This document shows, one piece after another, positions 57,212-63,230 of a stretch of 64,000 bases of DNA (the first letter of the stretch is position 1; the number at the start of each line of letters is the position of its first letter). Under the pieces are notes generated by a model that was given only the letters and a program-made list of their open reading frames with translations, was not told the DNA's origin and did no database searches. The stretch spans positions 1-64,000 of the forward strand of contig NZ_JAKZGD010000007.1 in assembly GCF_022549495.1 (NCBI RefSeq), in the 5' to 3' direction. Made by a program: the position numbers and the translations under genes. The stretch comes from Acinetobacter sp. ANC 4805. Its GTDB lineage: Bacteria > Pseudomonadota > Gammaproteobacteria > Pseudomonadales > Moraxellaceae.

Positions 57212-58486
57212 TTATCCTTTCACACAAACCACTTGTCTTAATGTATAAACCACTTCAACCAAATCTTTTTGTGCATTCATTACATCTTCAATCGGTTTAT
57301 AAGCCGATGGGATTTCATCAATCACATCAGCATCTTTACGGCATTCCACACCTTCAGTCTGTGCAATTTGATCTTCAACCGTAAAGCGTCGTTTGGCTTC
57401 CGCACGGCTCATTACACGACCTGCACCGTGCGAACATGAGCAAAATGATTCCTGATTTCCAAGCCCTCGTACAATAAAGGACTTTGCCCCCATAGAACCA
57501 GGGATGATTCCATATTGTCCAAGTTTGGCACTTACAGCACCTTTACGTGTCACCATTACTTCTTCGCCGTAATGTTCTTCCTTTTCCACATAATTATGGT
57601 GGCAGTTCACGGCTTCCAATTTTGCATTAAAGGGCTTTGGAATAATGGTTGCTAAAGCTTTAATTGCTGATTGCATCATGATTTCACGATTCTTCATGGC
57701 AAAGCGTTGTGCCCAACCCACAGCAAACCAGTAATCATCAAAATGCTCAGTACCTTCGACTAAATAAGCCAAGTCTTTGTTCGGTAAGTTAATAAAGTGC
57801 TTTTGCATATCTTTACGCGCAAGCTCGATAAAATGATTACCGATCGCATTACCTACACCACGAGAACCTGAATGCAACATAATCCAAACGTGATCATGTT
57901 CGTCTAAACAGATTTCGACAAAGTGATTTCCAGTCCCTAAAGTTCCCAATTGTTTACGGTTATTGGTATTTTTAAGGCGAGGGTGCTTAGCGCAAATTAA
58001 CTCAAAATCTGCAACTAAATCAGCCCATGCTTGATCGACCATTTCAGGTGGTGTTTCCCAAGAACCTTGATCACGGCGACCACGTGTTTTAGTCATACCA
58101 TGTGGAATCAAACGTTCAAGCTCGGTTCTTAATCCATGTAAATTATCAGGTAAATCTGAAGCCGTTAGACTGGTGCGAGTTGCCATCATTCCACAACCAA
58201 TATCGACACCCACAGCAGCAGGAATAATTGCGCCTTTGGTTGGAATCACGCTTCCAATGGTTGCACCTAAGCCAAAGTGTACGTCTGGCATCACTGCCAT
58301 CCATTTATAAATAAAGGGCATTTGCGCTGTTTGTAATAGTTGTTGTTTTGAGTTGTCATCAACAATTACGCCATTAGTCCACATTTTTACAGGCATGCTT
58401 TTTTCGTTCTGTAAAACTTGATAGGCACGTTTTTGTTGCTCTTGTTCAATTTGAGCTTGTTGCTTAACTGCTTCAATAACTGACAT
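57212..58486 (-). CDS. rtcB: RNA-splicing ligase RtcB
   Basis: 424 residues. GTP- and Mn-dependent ligase joining 2',3'-cyclic phosphate or 3'-phosphate ends to 5'-OH ends. Metal and guanylate residues visible in order: MPDVHFGLGATIGSVIPTKG, AAVGVDIGCGMMATR (Asp/Cys), TGNHFVEICLDEHDHVWIML, HSGSRGVGNAIGNHFIELAR, NCHHNYVEKEEHYGEEVMV, GIIPGSMGAKSFIVRGLGN and the GMP-accepting His in CSCSHGAGRVMSRAEAKRRF. AAAGGA precedes the ATG at 58486. First gene behind the sigma-54 promoter at 58575-58590. Confidence 0.96.
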   Translation of the reverse strand: MSVIEAVKQQAQIEQEQQKRAYQVLQNEKSMPVKMWTNGVIVDDNSKQQLLQTAQMPFIYKWMAVMPDVHFGLGATIGSVIPTKGAIIPAAVGVDIGCGMMATRTSLTASDLPDNLHGLRTELERLIPHGMTKTRGRRDQGSWETPPEMVDQAWADLVADFELICAKHPRLKNTNNRKQLGTLGTGNHFVEICLDEHDHVWIMLHSGSRGVGNAIGNHFIELARKDMQKHFINLPNKDLAYLVEGTEHFDDYWFAVGWAQRFAMKNREIMMQSAIKALATIIPKPFNAKLEAVNCHHNYVEKEEHYGEEVMVTRKGAVSAKLGQYGIIPGSMGAKSFIVRGLGNQESFCSCSHGAGRVMSRAEAKRRFTVEDQIAQTEGVECRKDADVIDEIPSAYKPIEDVMNAQKDLVEVVYTLRQVVCVKG

Positions 58487-58574
58487 TTTCACTTTCCTTT
58501 CAAAGCCTGCCTGCCAAGCGGTTGCAGACAGATGATATACACAAGATCCCAATGATGTTGTGTATATATACTAT

Positions 58575-58590
58575 TGCAGTGAGTGTGCCA
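58575..58590 (-). promoter_or_regulatory. Sigma-54 promoter P2 of the rtcB operon
   Basis: Minus strand reads TGGCACACTCACTGCA: GG of the -24 and GC of the -12 element have the obligatory 10-bp spacing, with TGGCAC fully conserved. About 90 nt upstream of the rtcB ATG. Nearly identical to P1 upstream of rsr. RtcR, encoded at the end of the window, is the expected activator. Confidence 0.9.
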
Positions 58591-58685
58591 ACTTGTTGGT
58601 AATAGATGAAATTAATTTTAAGATATTGATATTTATTTATATATTTAATTTCAATATTTTTTGAAATGGAATTTTATAAGAGGTT

Positions 58686-58713
58686 GGATATAAAAATATA
58701 TATTTTTATATCC
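58686..58713. promoter_or_regulatory. 28-bp perfect palindrome, candidate RtcR upstream activating site
   Basis: Two 14-nt arms (GGATATAAAAATAT and its complement) form an unbroken palindrome centred about 110 bp upstream of the -24 element of P2, the usual distance for an enhancer of a sigma-54 activator. The minus-strand sequence after it is not T-rich, so it is a poor terminator for the bS21-like gene. GATATAAAA also occurs about 120 bp upstream of P1. Confidence 0.55.
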
Positions 58714-58723
58714 TAAATTATAT

Positions 58724-59014
58724 TTAATAGCCCATCGCATTTTTACCTGTTCGAGCGAATTGTTGCTCTTTTTTAATTTTTAACCACAGAGTATCCTTGG
58801 GTGCAATATGAGTTGTGAGAGACAGGCTGTGATTTCTATAGCTTAATATCTGTTTCATCTTTTTTCGCTTACGCTTTAATACTGAGGGCTTTTCAAAATA
58901 GCCATATCGTTTTTTGTACCAACGAGTGGCTTCTAGATAGTAATGTTTTTGATTGAGCAAGTGTAAGGCTTGATCAATGTCTTGATCGTCTTGAAGATAG
59001 ACTGTAATGGACAT
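58724..59014 (-). CDS. bS21-like ribosomal protein paralogue
   Basis: 96 residues from the ATG at 59014. The first ~55 residues align with ribosomal protein bS21: ITVYLQDDQDIDQALHLLNQ corresponds to the I/V-x-V-x-E/D-x-E-x-x-x-x-AL-R-x-L/F start, and TRWYKKRYGYFEKPSVLKRK-RKKMK to the VRKREFYEKPTxERKRKK core. A tail of about 40 residues replaces the usual basic helix. An in-frame GTG lies eight codons upstream (59038). Neither start has a recognisable Shine-Dalgarno. Flanked by the Rsr/Y-RNA block and the rtcB operon. As bS21 sits beside the anti-Shine-Dalgarno end of 16S rRNA, a role on damaged or repaired ribosomes is an attractive inference. Confidence 0.7.
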   Translation of the reverse strand: MSITVYLQDDQDIDQALHLLNQKHYYLEATRWYKKRYGYFEKPSVLKRKRKKMKQILSYRNHSLSLTTHIAPKDTLWLKIKKEQQFARTGKNAMGY

Positions 59015-59026
59015 ATTTTGCGTTTT

Positions 59027-59046
59027 AAAGACTGACACCTGTCTTT
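59027..59046 (-). promoter_or_regulatory. Hairpin around the alternative GTG start of the bS21-like gene
   Basis: Minus strand AAAGAC-AGGTGTCA-GTCTTT: a 6-bp stem whose 8-nt loop holds the alternative GTG. Short, so may be fortuitous. Confidence 0.3.
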
Positions 59047-59081
59047 TATTAAGGGTGAGGATATGTCTTTCTATAAAGGCA

Positions 59082-59097
59082 TGTTATAAACATAACA
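59082..59097. promoter_or_regulatory. Small palindrome between the divergent small genes
   Basis: TGTTAT-AAAC-ATAACA lies between the bS21-like gene and the divergent membrane-protein gene. Possible operator; weak evidence. Confidence 0.3.
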
Positions 59098-59122
59098 AAA
59101 GACAAATAAATTGCCAAGCCTC

Positions 59123-59416
59123 ATGGATATTTTTCGTTATTTACTCACGATTCTTTTATTTATTACTGGGGCATTTTGCCTTATACGTTTTTTAGTAGAC
59201 GATTTCAATTTTATATTTCTAGCGGTAAGTTTTGTCTGTTTTCTGCTTGCTTATTGGGTAAAACCAAAACGAGAAAACCATGATCGTAGAAATGATACGT
59301 GGGACTGGGTGGATGTGATCGATATTACGGTTGAAGTTGTTTATTGGATCGTTACTTTACCATTTCGGTTATTGCGAGGAATATTCGACTCTTCATCTCC
59401 AGATATTATTCCATAA
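59123..59416 (+). CDS. Small membrane protein, antisense within the RNA-repair island
   Basis: 97 residues from the ATG at 59123 (frame opens at a TTG 12 nt earlier). Two closely spaced TM helices at the start (IFRYLLTILLFITGAFCLIR; FIFLAVSFVCFLLAYWV), a charged segment (KPKRENHDRRNDTWDWVDVI) and an amphipathic C-terminal helix (VVYWIVTLPFRLLRGIF). No family recognised. It runs opposite to every neighbour in the island; a transcript from P1 that reads past the RNA array would be antisense to it. Weak ribosome-binding site. Confidence 0.6.
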   Translation: MDIFRYLLTILLFITGAFCLIRFLVDDFNFIFLAVSFVCFLLAYWVKPKRENHDRRNDTWDWVDVIDITVEVVYWIVTLPFRLLRGIFDSSSPDIIP

Positions 59417-59424
59417 ATAATAAA

Positions 59425-59543
59425 TTAATCTCAATCAACAAGTTGGGTAAACACTTTTTTTCCTTAACTGCCATATCCATAAATAGATATACAGCTACGC
59501 ACGATTCTGCTGTGTAGTGCTTATTGCATTTGATTGAGATTAA
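59425..59543 (-). ncRNA. Y-RNA-like unit H (distal end of array)
   Basis: 119 nt closed by a perfect 14-bp outer stem (TTAATCTCAATCAA / TTGATTGAGATTAA). 5' core AAATGC, then AAGCAC paired with GTGTTT, then TACA; the 3' side has the shared bulge CTTG next to the outer stem. Inside are an ACAGC/GCTGT arm and an ATATC/GATAT hairpin, a reduced three-way-junction version of the tRNA-like head. Its outer stem plus the following AT-rich tract might also stop transcription. Confidence 0.65.
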
Positions 59544-59548
59544 AAGTA

Positions 59549-59650
59549 ATCATCACAACAAAAATAATGAGACTTTTCCTAAAAAGGAATAGGGACTTGA
59601 ACCCCGTGCTTACGCATTCACCATGTAGTCCCATTGGCATTTGTGATGAT
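59549..59650 (-). ncRNA. Y-RNA-like unit G, tRNA-like T-arm
   Basis: 102 nt with a perfect 10-bp outer stem (ATCATCACAA / TTGTGATGAT). Core AAATGCC and ATGGGAC paired with GTCTCAT, then TACAT. The head has a T-arm with canonical loop (GGGG-TTCAAGT-CCCT), followed directly by an acceptor-like hairpin (TTCCT-TTTT-AGGAA), and before the T-arm a small arm capped by a GTAA tetraloop (TGC/GCA), like a long variable arm. No D-arm. Confidence 0.75.
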
Positions 59651-59651
59651 G

Positions 59652-59776
59652 CGACATAAACAAAAAAATTAAAGACTTGAGACCATTGCCTTAATTAGAC
59701 GACTGTACTTGCATACAGGTGAGAGTGGTTACTCACATTGATGGTAGGAATGTAGTCCTTAATGCATTTTATGCCG
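59652..59776 (-). ncRNA. Y-RNA-like unit F
   Basis: 125 nt with a 9-bp outer stem (CGGCATAAA / TTTATGTCG, one G-T). Core AAATGC and TTAAGGAC paired with GTCTTTAA, then TACAT. The head shows a T-arm-like hairpin (GTGAG/CTCAC), an acceptor-like hairpin (CTGTA-TGCAAG-TACAG) and a D-arm-like stretch (TCGTCTAATTAAGGC) in that order. More degenerate than units D and E. Confidence 0.7.
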
Positions 59777-59789
59777 TACCACAAAAAAT

Positions 59790-59929
59790 AGACTAACAAA
59801 GAGTATTAAGACAATCATTTCAGTGCGTTTTCCTTTCCGCCATTGATCGAAGTTGATCACGATGGAATCGAACCATCAAGTCATTGCTGACGCTGAAGCC
59901 TTTTATGTAGTCCTAACAGTATTTGGTCT
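59790..59929 (-). ncRNA. Y-RNA-like unit E, permuted class II (Leu-like) tRNA mimic
   Basis: 140 nt, outer stem AGACCAA / TTAGTCT (one mismatch), TTAGGAC paired with GTCTTAA, TACAT core. A variable arm GTCA-GCAA-TGAC with a GNRA tetraloop precedes a perfect T-arm (GATGG-TTCGATT-CCATC at 59861-59877). The acceptor hairpin TGATC/GATCA follows, then a D-arm (GGCGGAAAGGAAAACGC) that closely resembles that of bacterial tRNA-Leu (GGCGGAATTGGTAGACGC). A long variable arm together with a Leu-like D-arm indicates a class II mimic. Confidence 0.78.
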
Positions 59930-59932
59930 GTG

Positions 59933-60058
59933 ACCAGTAAACAAAAATGATAAGACCTTTTATACATGGCTCTACCCAACTGAGCTACAAATTGATTTAC
60001 ATCAATTTGGGTGGATTTGAACCACCGACAAATGTAGTCCTATTGGCATTTTACTGGC
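59933..60058 (-). ncRNA. Y-RNA-like unit D, permuted class I tRNA mimic
   Basis: 126 nt and the clearest unit. Outer stem GCCAGTAAA / TTTACTGGT; TAGGAC paired with GTCTTA; 'anticodon stem' TACAT/ATGTA (60032-60036 with 59963-59967). A 5-nt variable loop leads to the T-arm GGTGG-TTCAAAT-CCACC (60010-60026), a 9-bp acceptor stem CAAATTGAT/ATCAATTTG (60001-60009, 59988-59996) closed by GNRA tetraloop GTAA, the 2-nt TA linker and the D-arm GCTC-AGTTGGGTA-GAGC (59969-59985). Every tRNA arm has its normal length, but the halves are permuted: the chain enters and leaves through the anticodon position. Confidence 0.85.
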
Positions 60059-60061
60059 TAT

Positions 60062-60148
60062 GACTATCACAACAAGTCAGTGATTAGATTTTTTTGAACT
60101 AGGGTATTAGCCCTATGTAATGTAATCCAATCAGCATTTGTGATAATC
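60062..60148 (-). ncRNA. Y-RNA-like unit C
   Basis: 87 nt with an 11-bp outer stem (GATTATCACAA / TTGTGATAGTC, one G-T). Core AAATGC and GGATT paired with AATCT, then ACAT. The head is reduced to one T-arm-like hairpin (TAGGG/CCCTA) followed by GTTCAA and an A-run. The 3' side keeps the shared CTTG bulge beside the outer stem. Confidence 0.68.
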
Positions 60149-60154
60149 ATAAAT

Positions 60155-60243
60155 CTACACAACAAGAATGATGAAACATCGAGCCAGCTTGTGCTGAGCT
60201 ATCGTGGAGGGATAGTGATGTAGTTCCATCTGCATTTGTGCAG
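60155..60243 (-). ncRNA. Y-RNA-like unit B
   Basis: 89 nt with an 8-bp outer stem (CTGCACAA / TTGTGTAG). Core AAATGC and GGAAC paired with GTTTC, ACATC paired with GATGT. The head is a three-way junction with a T-arm-like hairpin (CTATC-CCTCCAC-GATAG) and a D-arm-like hairpin beginning TAGCTCAG (CAGC-ACAA-GCTG); no separate acceptor stem. Confidence 0.7.
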
Positions 60244-60250
60244 TTTTATT

Positions 60251-60318
60251 GTATGGCAACAAAGTGAAATCAGAAACACGACATTTAAAAGATATAGTTC
60301 CTAAAGCATTTGCCACAC
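60251..60318 (-). ncRNA. Y-RNA-like unit A (proximal to rsr), minimal stem
   Basis: 68 nt with a 9-bp outer stem (GTGTGGCAA / TTGCCATAC, one G-T). Core AAATGC and AGGAAC paired with GTTTCT, then TATAT. Only 19 nt separate the two core strands, so there is no tRNA-like head: this unit is essentially the presumed Rsr-binding stem alone. It lies 17 bp after the rsr stop codon. Confidence 0.68.
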
Positions 60319-60335
60319 TTTACTGACCTGACGAA

Positions 60336-61946
60336 TCAAGTCGGTAATTCGATTTTTTCAATTTCACTGAGCCAATGATCAGCGTGCATTTTACCTTGTG
60401 CAAACAGATCAATTAAACGGAAGACCTCATCGCTAAAACCACCGATATTAATAGTGTCAGCTCGTTCAGGGGCTTGTGTATGTGTATATGGTTGTAAATC
60501 TACGCAGACCAATTTTGCATGAGGGCAGCGTTGTTTTAAAATATCCCATTCATATAACATGCCTGTTTTGTGTTGTGTGTGTAATTGGTCAGCCCAAGAT
60601 TCATTGTCTGAAAAATAAATCATCAAATCGACAGCTGTCTGATCTCGATTAAGTCGCTTTAATGGAATGCTGCAATTCGTTCCACCACCACCAAGCGCAG
60701 CAAATTGTTTGGCAACCTCAAAAATAGAGCGTGTTTTGTTGCCAGAGAAAACCTGTTTTAATCGACCTAATAGGCTTGCATCCGATTCATGTTCTACGAT
60801 GTTGAGTGAATGCAGTTGCGTATCGAACGGCATAATTTCAATATCAGGATTGACTTGCTTTAAAGCACAAGCAAATAACGATGCGACATCTACACAGCGC
60901 AATTTTGAAGTTGCACCTTTACGATAACCCGTCACTGGGCTTGCCATTGAGCCGGATACATCCACAGCAACCACCACACGACCTGTTAAACGAGGCACAT
61001 TTTCTAAGGCGGCTTGCATCACTTGTTCCAAAGCTTGTCGCACAATTTGAGGAACGGCATCATCTAAAGCTGCCCAAGTTGTCATTAATTGATAGGGCAA
61101 AACTCTGCTTTTACGAATCATATCCTGATCTTGTAATTTATTTGCAATGACATTGTCCATACCTTCGATCTCAAATACACCATGCCGAGCAAAAGTATTC
61201 AAGTTCATTCTGAGCATTTGCCAACCGCCATTTTTAGCAATCTCAGCCCATTGCTGTGCTGAAAGCGATAAATTGGTCAGTAATTGCATTGGTAAATCAG
61301 GTACATCCTGTGTTAAGCCTTGACGGAATTTTTCCAATGCCTGAACTTTGGTAGGTAATTGCTCAAGCTCATATTTTTTACCCAAGATATAGGCAAAGAA
61401 AGCATCTTGGTTTGCATCTTTAGGCTTTGGATGGGTCATTTTTAACACATCTGCCAAAGAAGGTTGATTGCCAATGTTGGCTGCCAACAACTGATTTTCA
61501 GTCGCATTGATCAACCATTGATTGATCATTTTCTTTGGTAAGCTACCCAAAGATTTGCGCTGTATTGCACCTGAACGCATGATTTGCACAAAGTTACGCA
61601 ACTGTTTGCCATTATCAATCACCAATGGAAATACAGCTTTAAATAAGTTTTGCTCAAGTTGCGATAAAATTGCCAACAGTAGGACAGGCATATCTTTCAT
61701 GTGATTGTTTTTACGGGTATAGACTGCCGTTTTAGCAATAAAAGTTGCATCTATATTTTGTGTAAGTGCTAAGACTTGTTCAAGTTGTGCCTGAGCATTT
61801 TGGTAAAAAGTATGATTCAACGTGCCTGTAGCGGCAAGTTGTGCCAAAGCTTGACGATGATCTAATTGAAAAGCACGTCCACCAGCTTGATTGCTGATTA
61901 ATTTGTTTTTGGTTGCCTGAGAGGCAAAAATTGTCTGGTTTGCCAT
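60336..61946 (-). CDS. rsr: Ro60/TROVE-domain RNA-binding protein Rsr
   Basis: 536 residues, bacterial orthologue of the Ro autoantigen: a HEAT-repeat TROVE ring (residues ~20-320) that binds Y RNAs and RNA 3' ends, then a von Willebrand A domain with an intact MIDAS motif (AVDVSGSM, D329-S331-S333; later the TNCS and YFSDNESW elements). Bacterial Rsr works with polynucleotide phosphorylase in RNA decay and with Y RNAs that modulate access. GGAGG lies about 7 nt before the ATG. Driven by sigma-54 promoter P1 and followed directly by eight Y-like RNAs, its expected partners. Confidence 0.94.
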   Translation of the reverse strand: MANQTIFASQATKNKLISNQAGGRAFQLDHRQALAQLAATGTLNHTFYQNAQAQLEQVLALTQNIDATFIAKTAVYTRKNNHMKDMPVLLLAILSQLEQNLFKAVFPLVIDNGKQLRNFVQIMRSGAIQRKSLGSLPKKMINQWLINATENQLLAANIGNQPSLADVLKMTHPKPKDANQDAFFAYILGKKYELEQLPTKVQALEKFRQGLTQDVPDLPMQLLTNLSLSAQQWAEIAKNGGWQMLRMNLNTFARHGVFEIEGMDNVIANKLQDQDMIRKSRVLPYQLMTTWAALDDAVPQIVRQALEQVMQAALENVPRLTGRVVVAVDVSGSMASPVTGYRKGATSKLRCVDVASLFACALKQVNPDIEIMPFDTQLHSLNIVEHESDASLLGRLKQVFSGNKTRSIFEVAKQFAALGGGGTNCSIPLKRLNRDQTAVDLMIYFSDNESWADQLHTQHKTGMLYEWDILKQRCPHAKLVCVDLQPYTHTQAPERADTINIGGFSDEVFRLIDLFAQGKMHADHWLSEIEKIELPT

Positions 61947-61993
61947 GACGCATCCTCCATAAATTTTAAATTGTTTTATCTTGGTTGTGTTAT

Positions 61994-62009
61994 TGCAGAG
62001 AGTGTGCCA
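61994..62009 (-). promoter_or_regulatory. Sigma-54 promoter P1 of rsr and the RNA array
   Basis: Minus strand reads TGGCACACTCTCTGCA; -24 GG and -12 GC are 10 bp apart. It differs from P2 at a single base over 16, and both are followed by ATA. It lies about 50 nt upstream of the rsr ATG. Confidence 0.9.
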
Positions 62010-62093
62010 ATTCTCTTGTTTTAATTTATTTTGTTTTTAAGTGATTGATAATTTTAATAAATAAAATAATAAATATTTTTATGAGAAAAAGTG

Positions 62094-62135
62094 AATAGAT
62101 TTTTATGAATAAAATCTATCTAAATAGATATAAAA
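62094..62135. promoter_or_regulatory. Inverted repeats upstream of P1, candidate RtcR enhancer
   Basis: Overlapping AT-rich inverted repeats (ATAGATTTT... / ...AAAATCTAT; ATCTAT-CTAA-ATAGAT) end in GATATAAAA at 62127-62135, about 85-125 bp above the -24 element. The GATATAAAA word is shared with the palindrome above P2. Confidence 0.45.
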
Positions 62136-62148
62136 GTATTAAAAAAGA

Positions 62149-62187
62149 TATGTGATCTATATGCGGTTTTCATCGATAGATCACATA
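62149..62187 (-). terminator. Intrinsic terminator of rnz
   Basis: 12-bp perfect stem TATGTGATCTAT / ATAGATCACATA with a 15-nt loop, followed on the minus strand by TCTTTTTTAAT, 10 bp after the rnz stop. It insulates rnz from the P1 operon. Confidence 0.7.
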
Positions 62188-62197
62188 GGAGTAAAAA

Positions 62198-63163
62198 TTA
62201 TGATGATGCAACGATTTTTGAAAGTTGACCTGTTTCATTTAAACTAAATTGATCAAAATCATCGGCTAAATAGAAATTGCCTTGATAAAATTCACGAACT
62301 TCTTCAGCAATGGCTTGTTGCCCAATATTATCCTGATGGCGAGGGCTAAAATGAGTCAGGATGAGATTGCTTAAATTCTGCTGTTGCGCAAATTCAGCCA
62401 CCATTTTAGCGGAACTATGCATTGGACCTTTACCCACTTTATCCAAAATTACTTGGGTATATGTTGATTCATGAATAAGTAGTTGAGCATCTTTGCAGGC
62501 ATCAGCTAATAATTCAGGTTGATCATTATCACCACCAACAATGGCATGCATACGCTGCGTTTGTATTTGAATAAAATCACTTGCTTTCAACAGCCTTTCA
62601 TTGAACTGGATATCTTTGCCTTGTTGTAAATCACCCCAAGCCTTGCCTTTTGGCACACCCAATTGAATTAAAGCCTGTGTATCTAATTTCTTTTGAGTAT
62701 GTTGGGCAATAATGCTAAAGGCAAAACTCGGTACTCGATGACTGAGTGGGTGGGCTTGAATCGAAAGCTCATCAGTCAATTGTTGTATTTGAGTCGCTTC
62801 ATTCACATCAATGAATTTCAGTGGATAGGGTAAATGCAGATCCGTCAGTTGTGCAGTTATTTCAATCCATTGTTGAATTTGTTTGGGTGCAATAATGGTT
62901 AAGGGCGCAGTTCGTGCATTCATGCCTGCGCTTGCCAATAAACCGACGAGTCCATAACAATGATCGCCATGAACATGGGTAATGCAGATCGCAATCAAAG
63001 TCTGTAAAGAGAGCTTAGCCTGTTGAATCCGATGTTGAGTGCCTTCACCTGCATCAACTAGAATCCAGTCTTTATTATTGCTGTTACGGATCGCTAAAGC
63101 AGAAACGTTGCGTGTGAGTGTGGGTACACCAGAAGATGTGCCTAAAAAAGTAAAATGAAGCAT
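62198..63163 (-). CDS. rnz: Ribonuclease Z (tRNA 3' endonuclease)
   Basis: 321 residues. Metallo-beta-lactamase-fold nuclease that trims tRNA 3' trailers. Motifs: HFTFLGTSSGVPTLTRNVSA, the metal-binding ITHVHGDHCYGLVGLL, PLSHRVPSFAF, the tail of the GxP exosite-like region (GVPKGKAWGDLQQGKDI), LLIHESTY and the final histidine in LTHFSPRH. The ATG at 63163 gives the conserved start; a GTG six codons upstream is less likely. Divergent from rtcR with only about 67 bp between starts, so its position in a tRNA-repair island may be functional. Confidence 0.92.
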   Translation of the reverse strand: MLHFTFLGTSSGVPTLTRNVSALAIRNSNNKDWILVDAGEGTQHRIQQAKLSLQTLIAICITHVHGDHCYGLVGLLASAGMNARTAPLTIIAPKQIQQWIEITAQLTDLHLPYPLKFIDVNEATQIQQLTDELSIQAHPLSHRVPSFAFSIIAQHTQKKLDTQALIQLGVPKGKAWGDLQQGKDIQFNERLLKASDFIQIQTQRMHAIVGGDNDQPELLADACKDAQLLIHESTYTQVILDKVGKGPMHSSAKMVAEFAQQQNLSNLILTHFSPRHQDNIGQQAIAEEVREFYQGNFYLADDFDQFSLNETGQLSKIVASS

Positions 63164-63230
63164 ATTGTTGGAATTTTTCACTGAAATGCGTATTGTATAT
63201 TATAGGCATTTATAAAATATTATAGAAATC

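Noticed and set aside
58686..58713. Terminator of the bS21-like gene
   Set aside because: The palindrome is not followed by a T-tract on the minus strand and is almost pure AT; its place above P2 fits an activator site better.
59581..60026. Apparent tRNA T-arms and a D-arm, suggesting ordinary tRNA genes
   Set aside because: No segment gives acceptor, D, anticodon and T arms in canonical order with an anticodon; the halves are consistently permuted and framed by outer stems, so they are tRNA mimics.
59425..60318. Array of repeated motifs as a CRISPR
   Set aside because: Repeats are short, imperfect and unevenly spaced, the intervening sequence is structured, and no cas genes are present.
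61522..61704. Plus-strand open frames inside rsr, putA, dnaE and other long genes
   Set aside because: Antisense shadows with no initiation signals or recognisable protein features.
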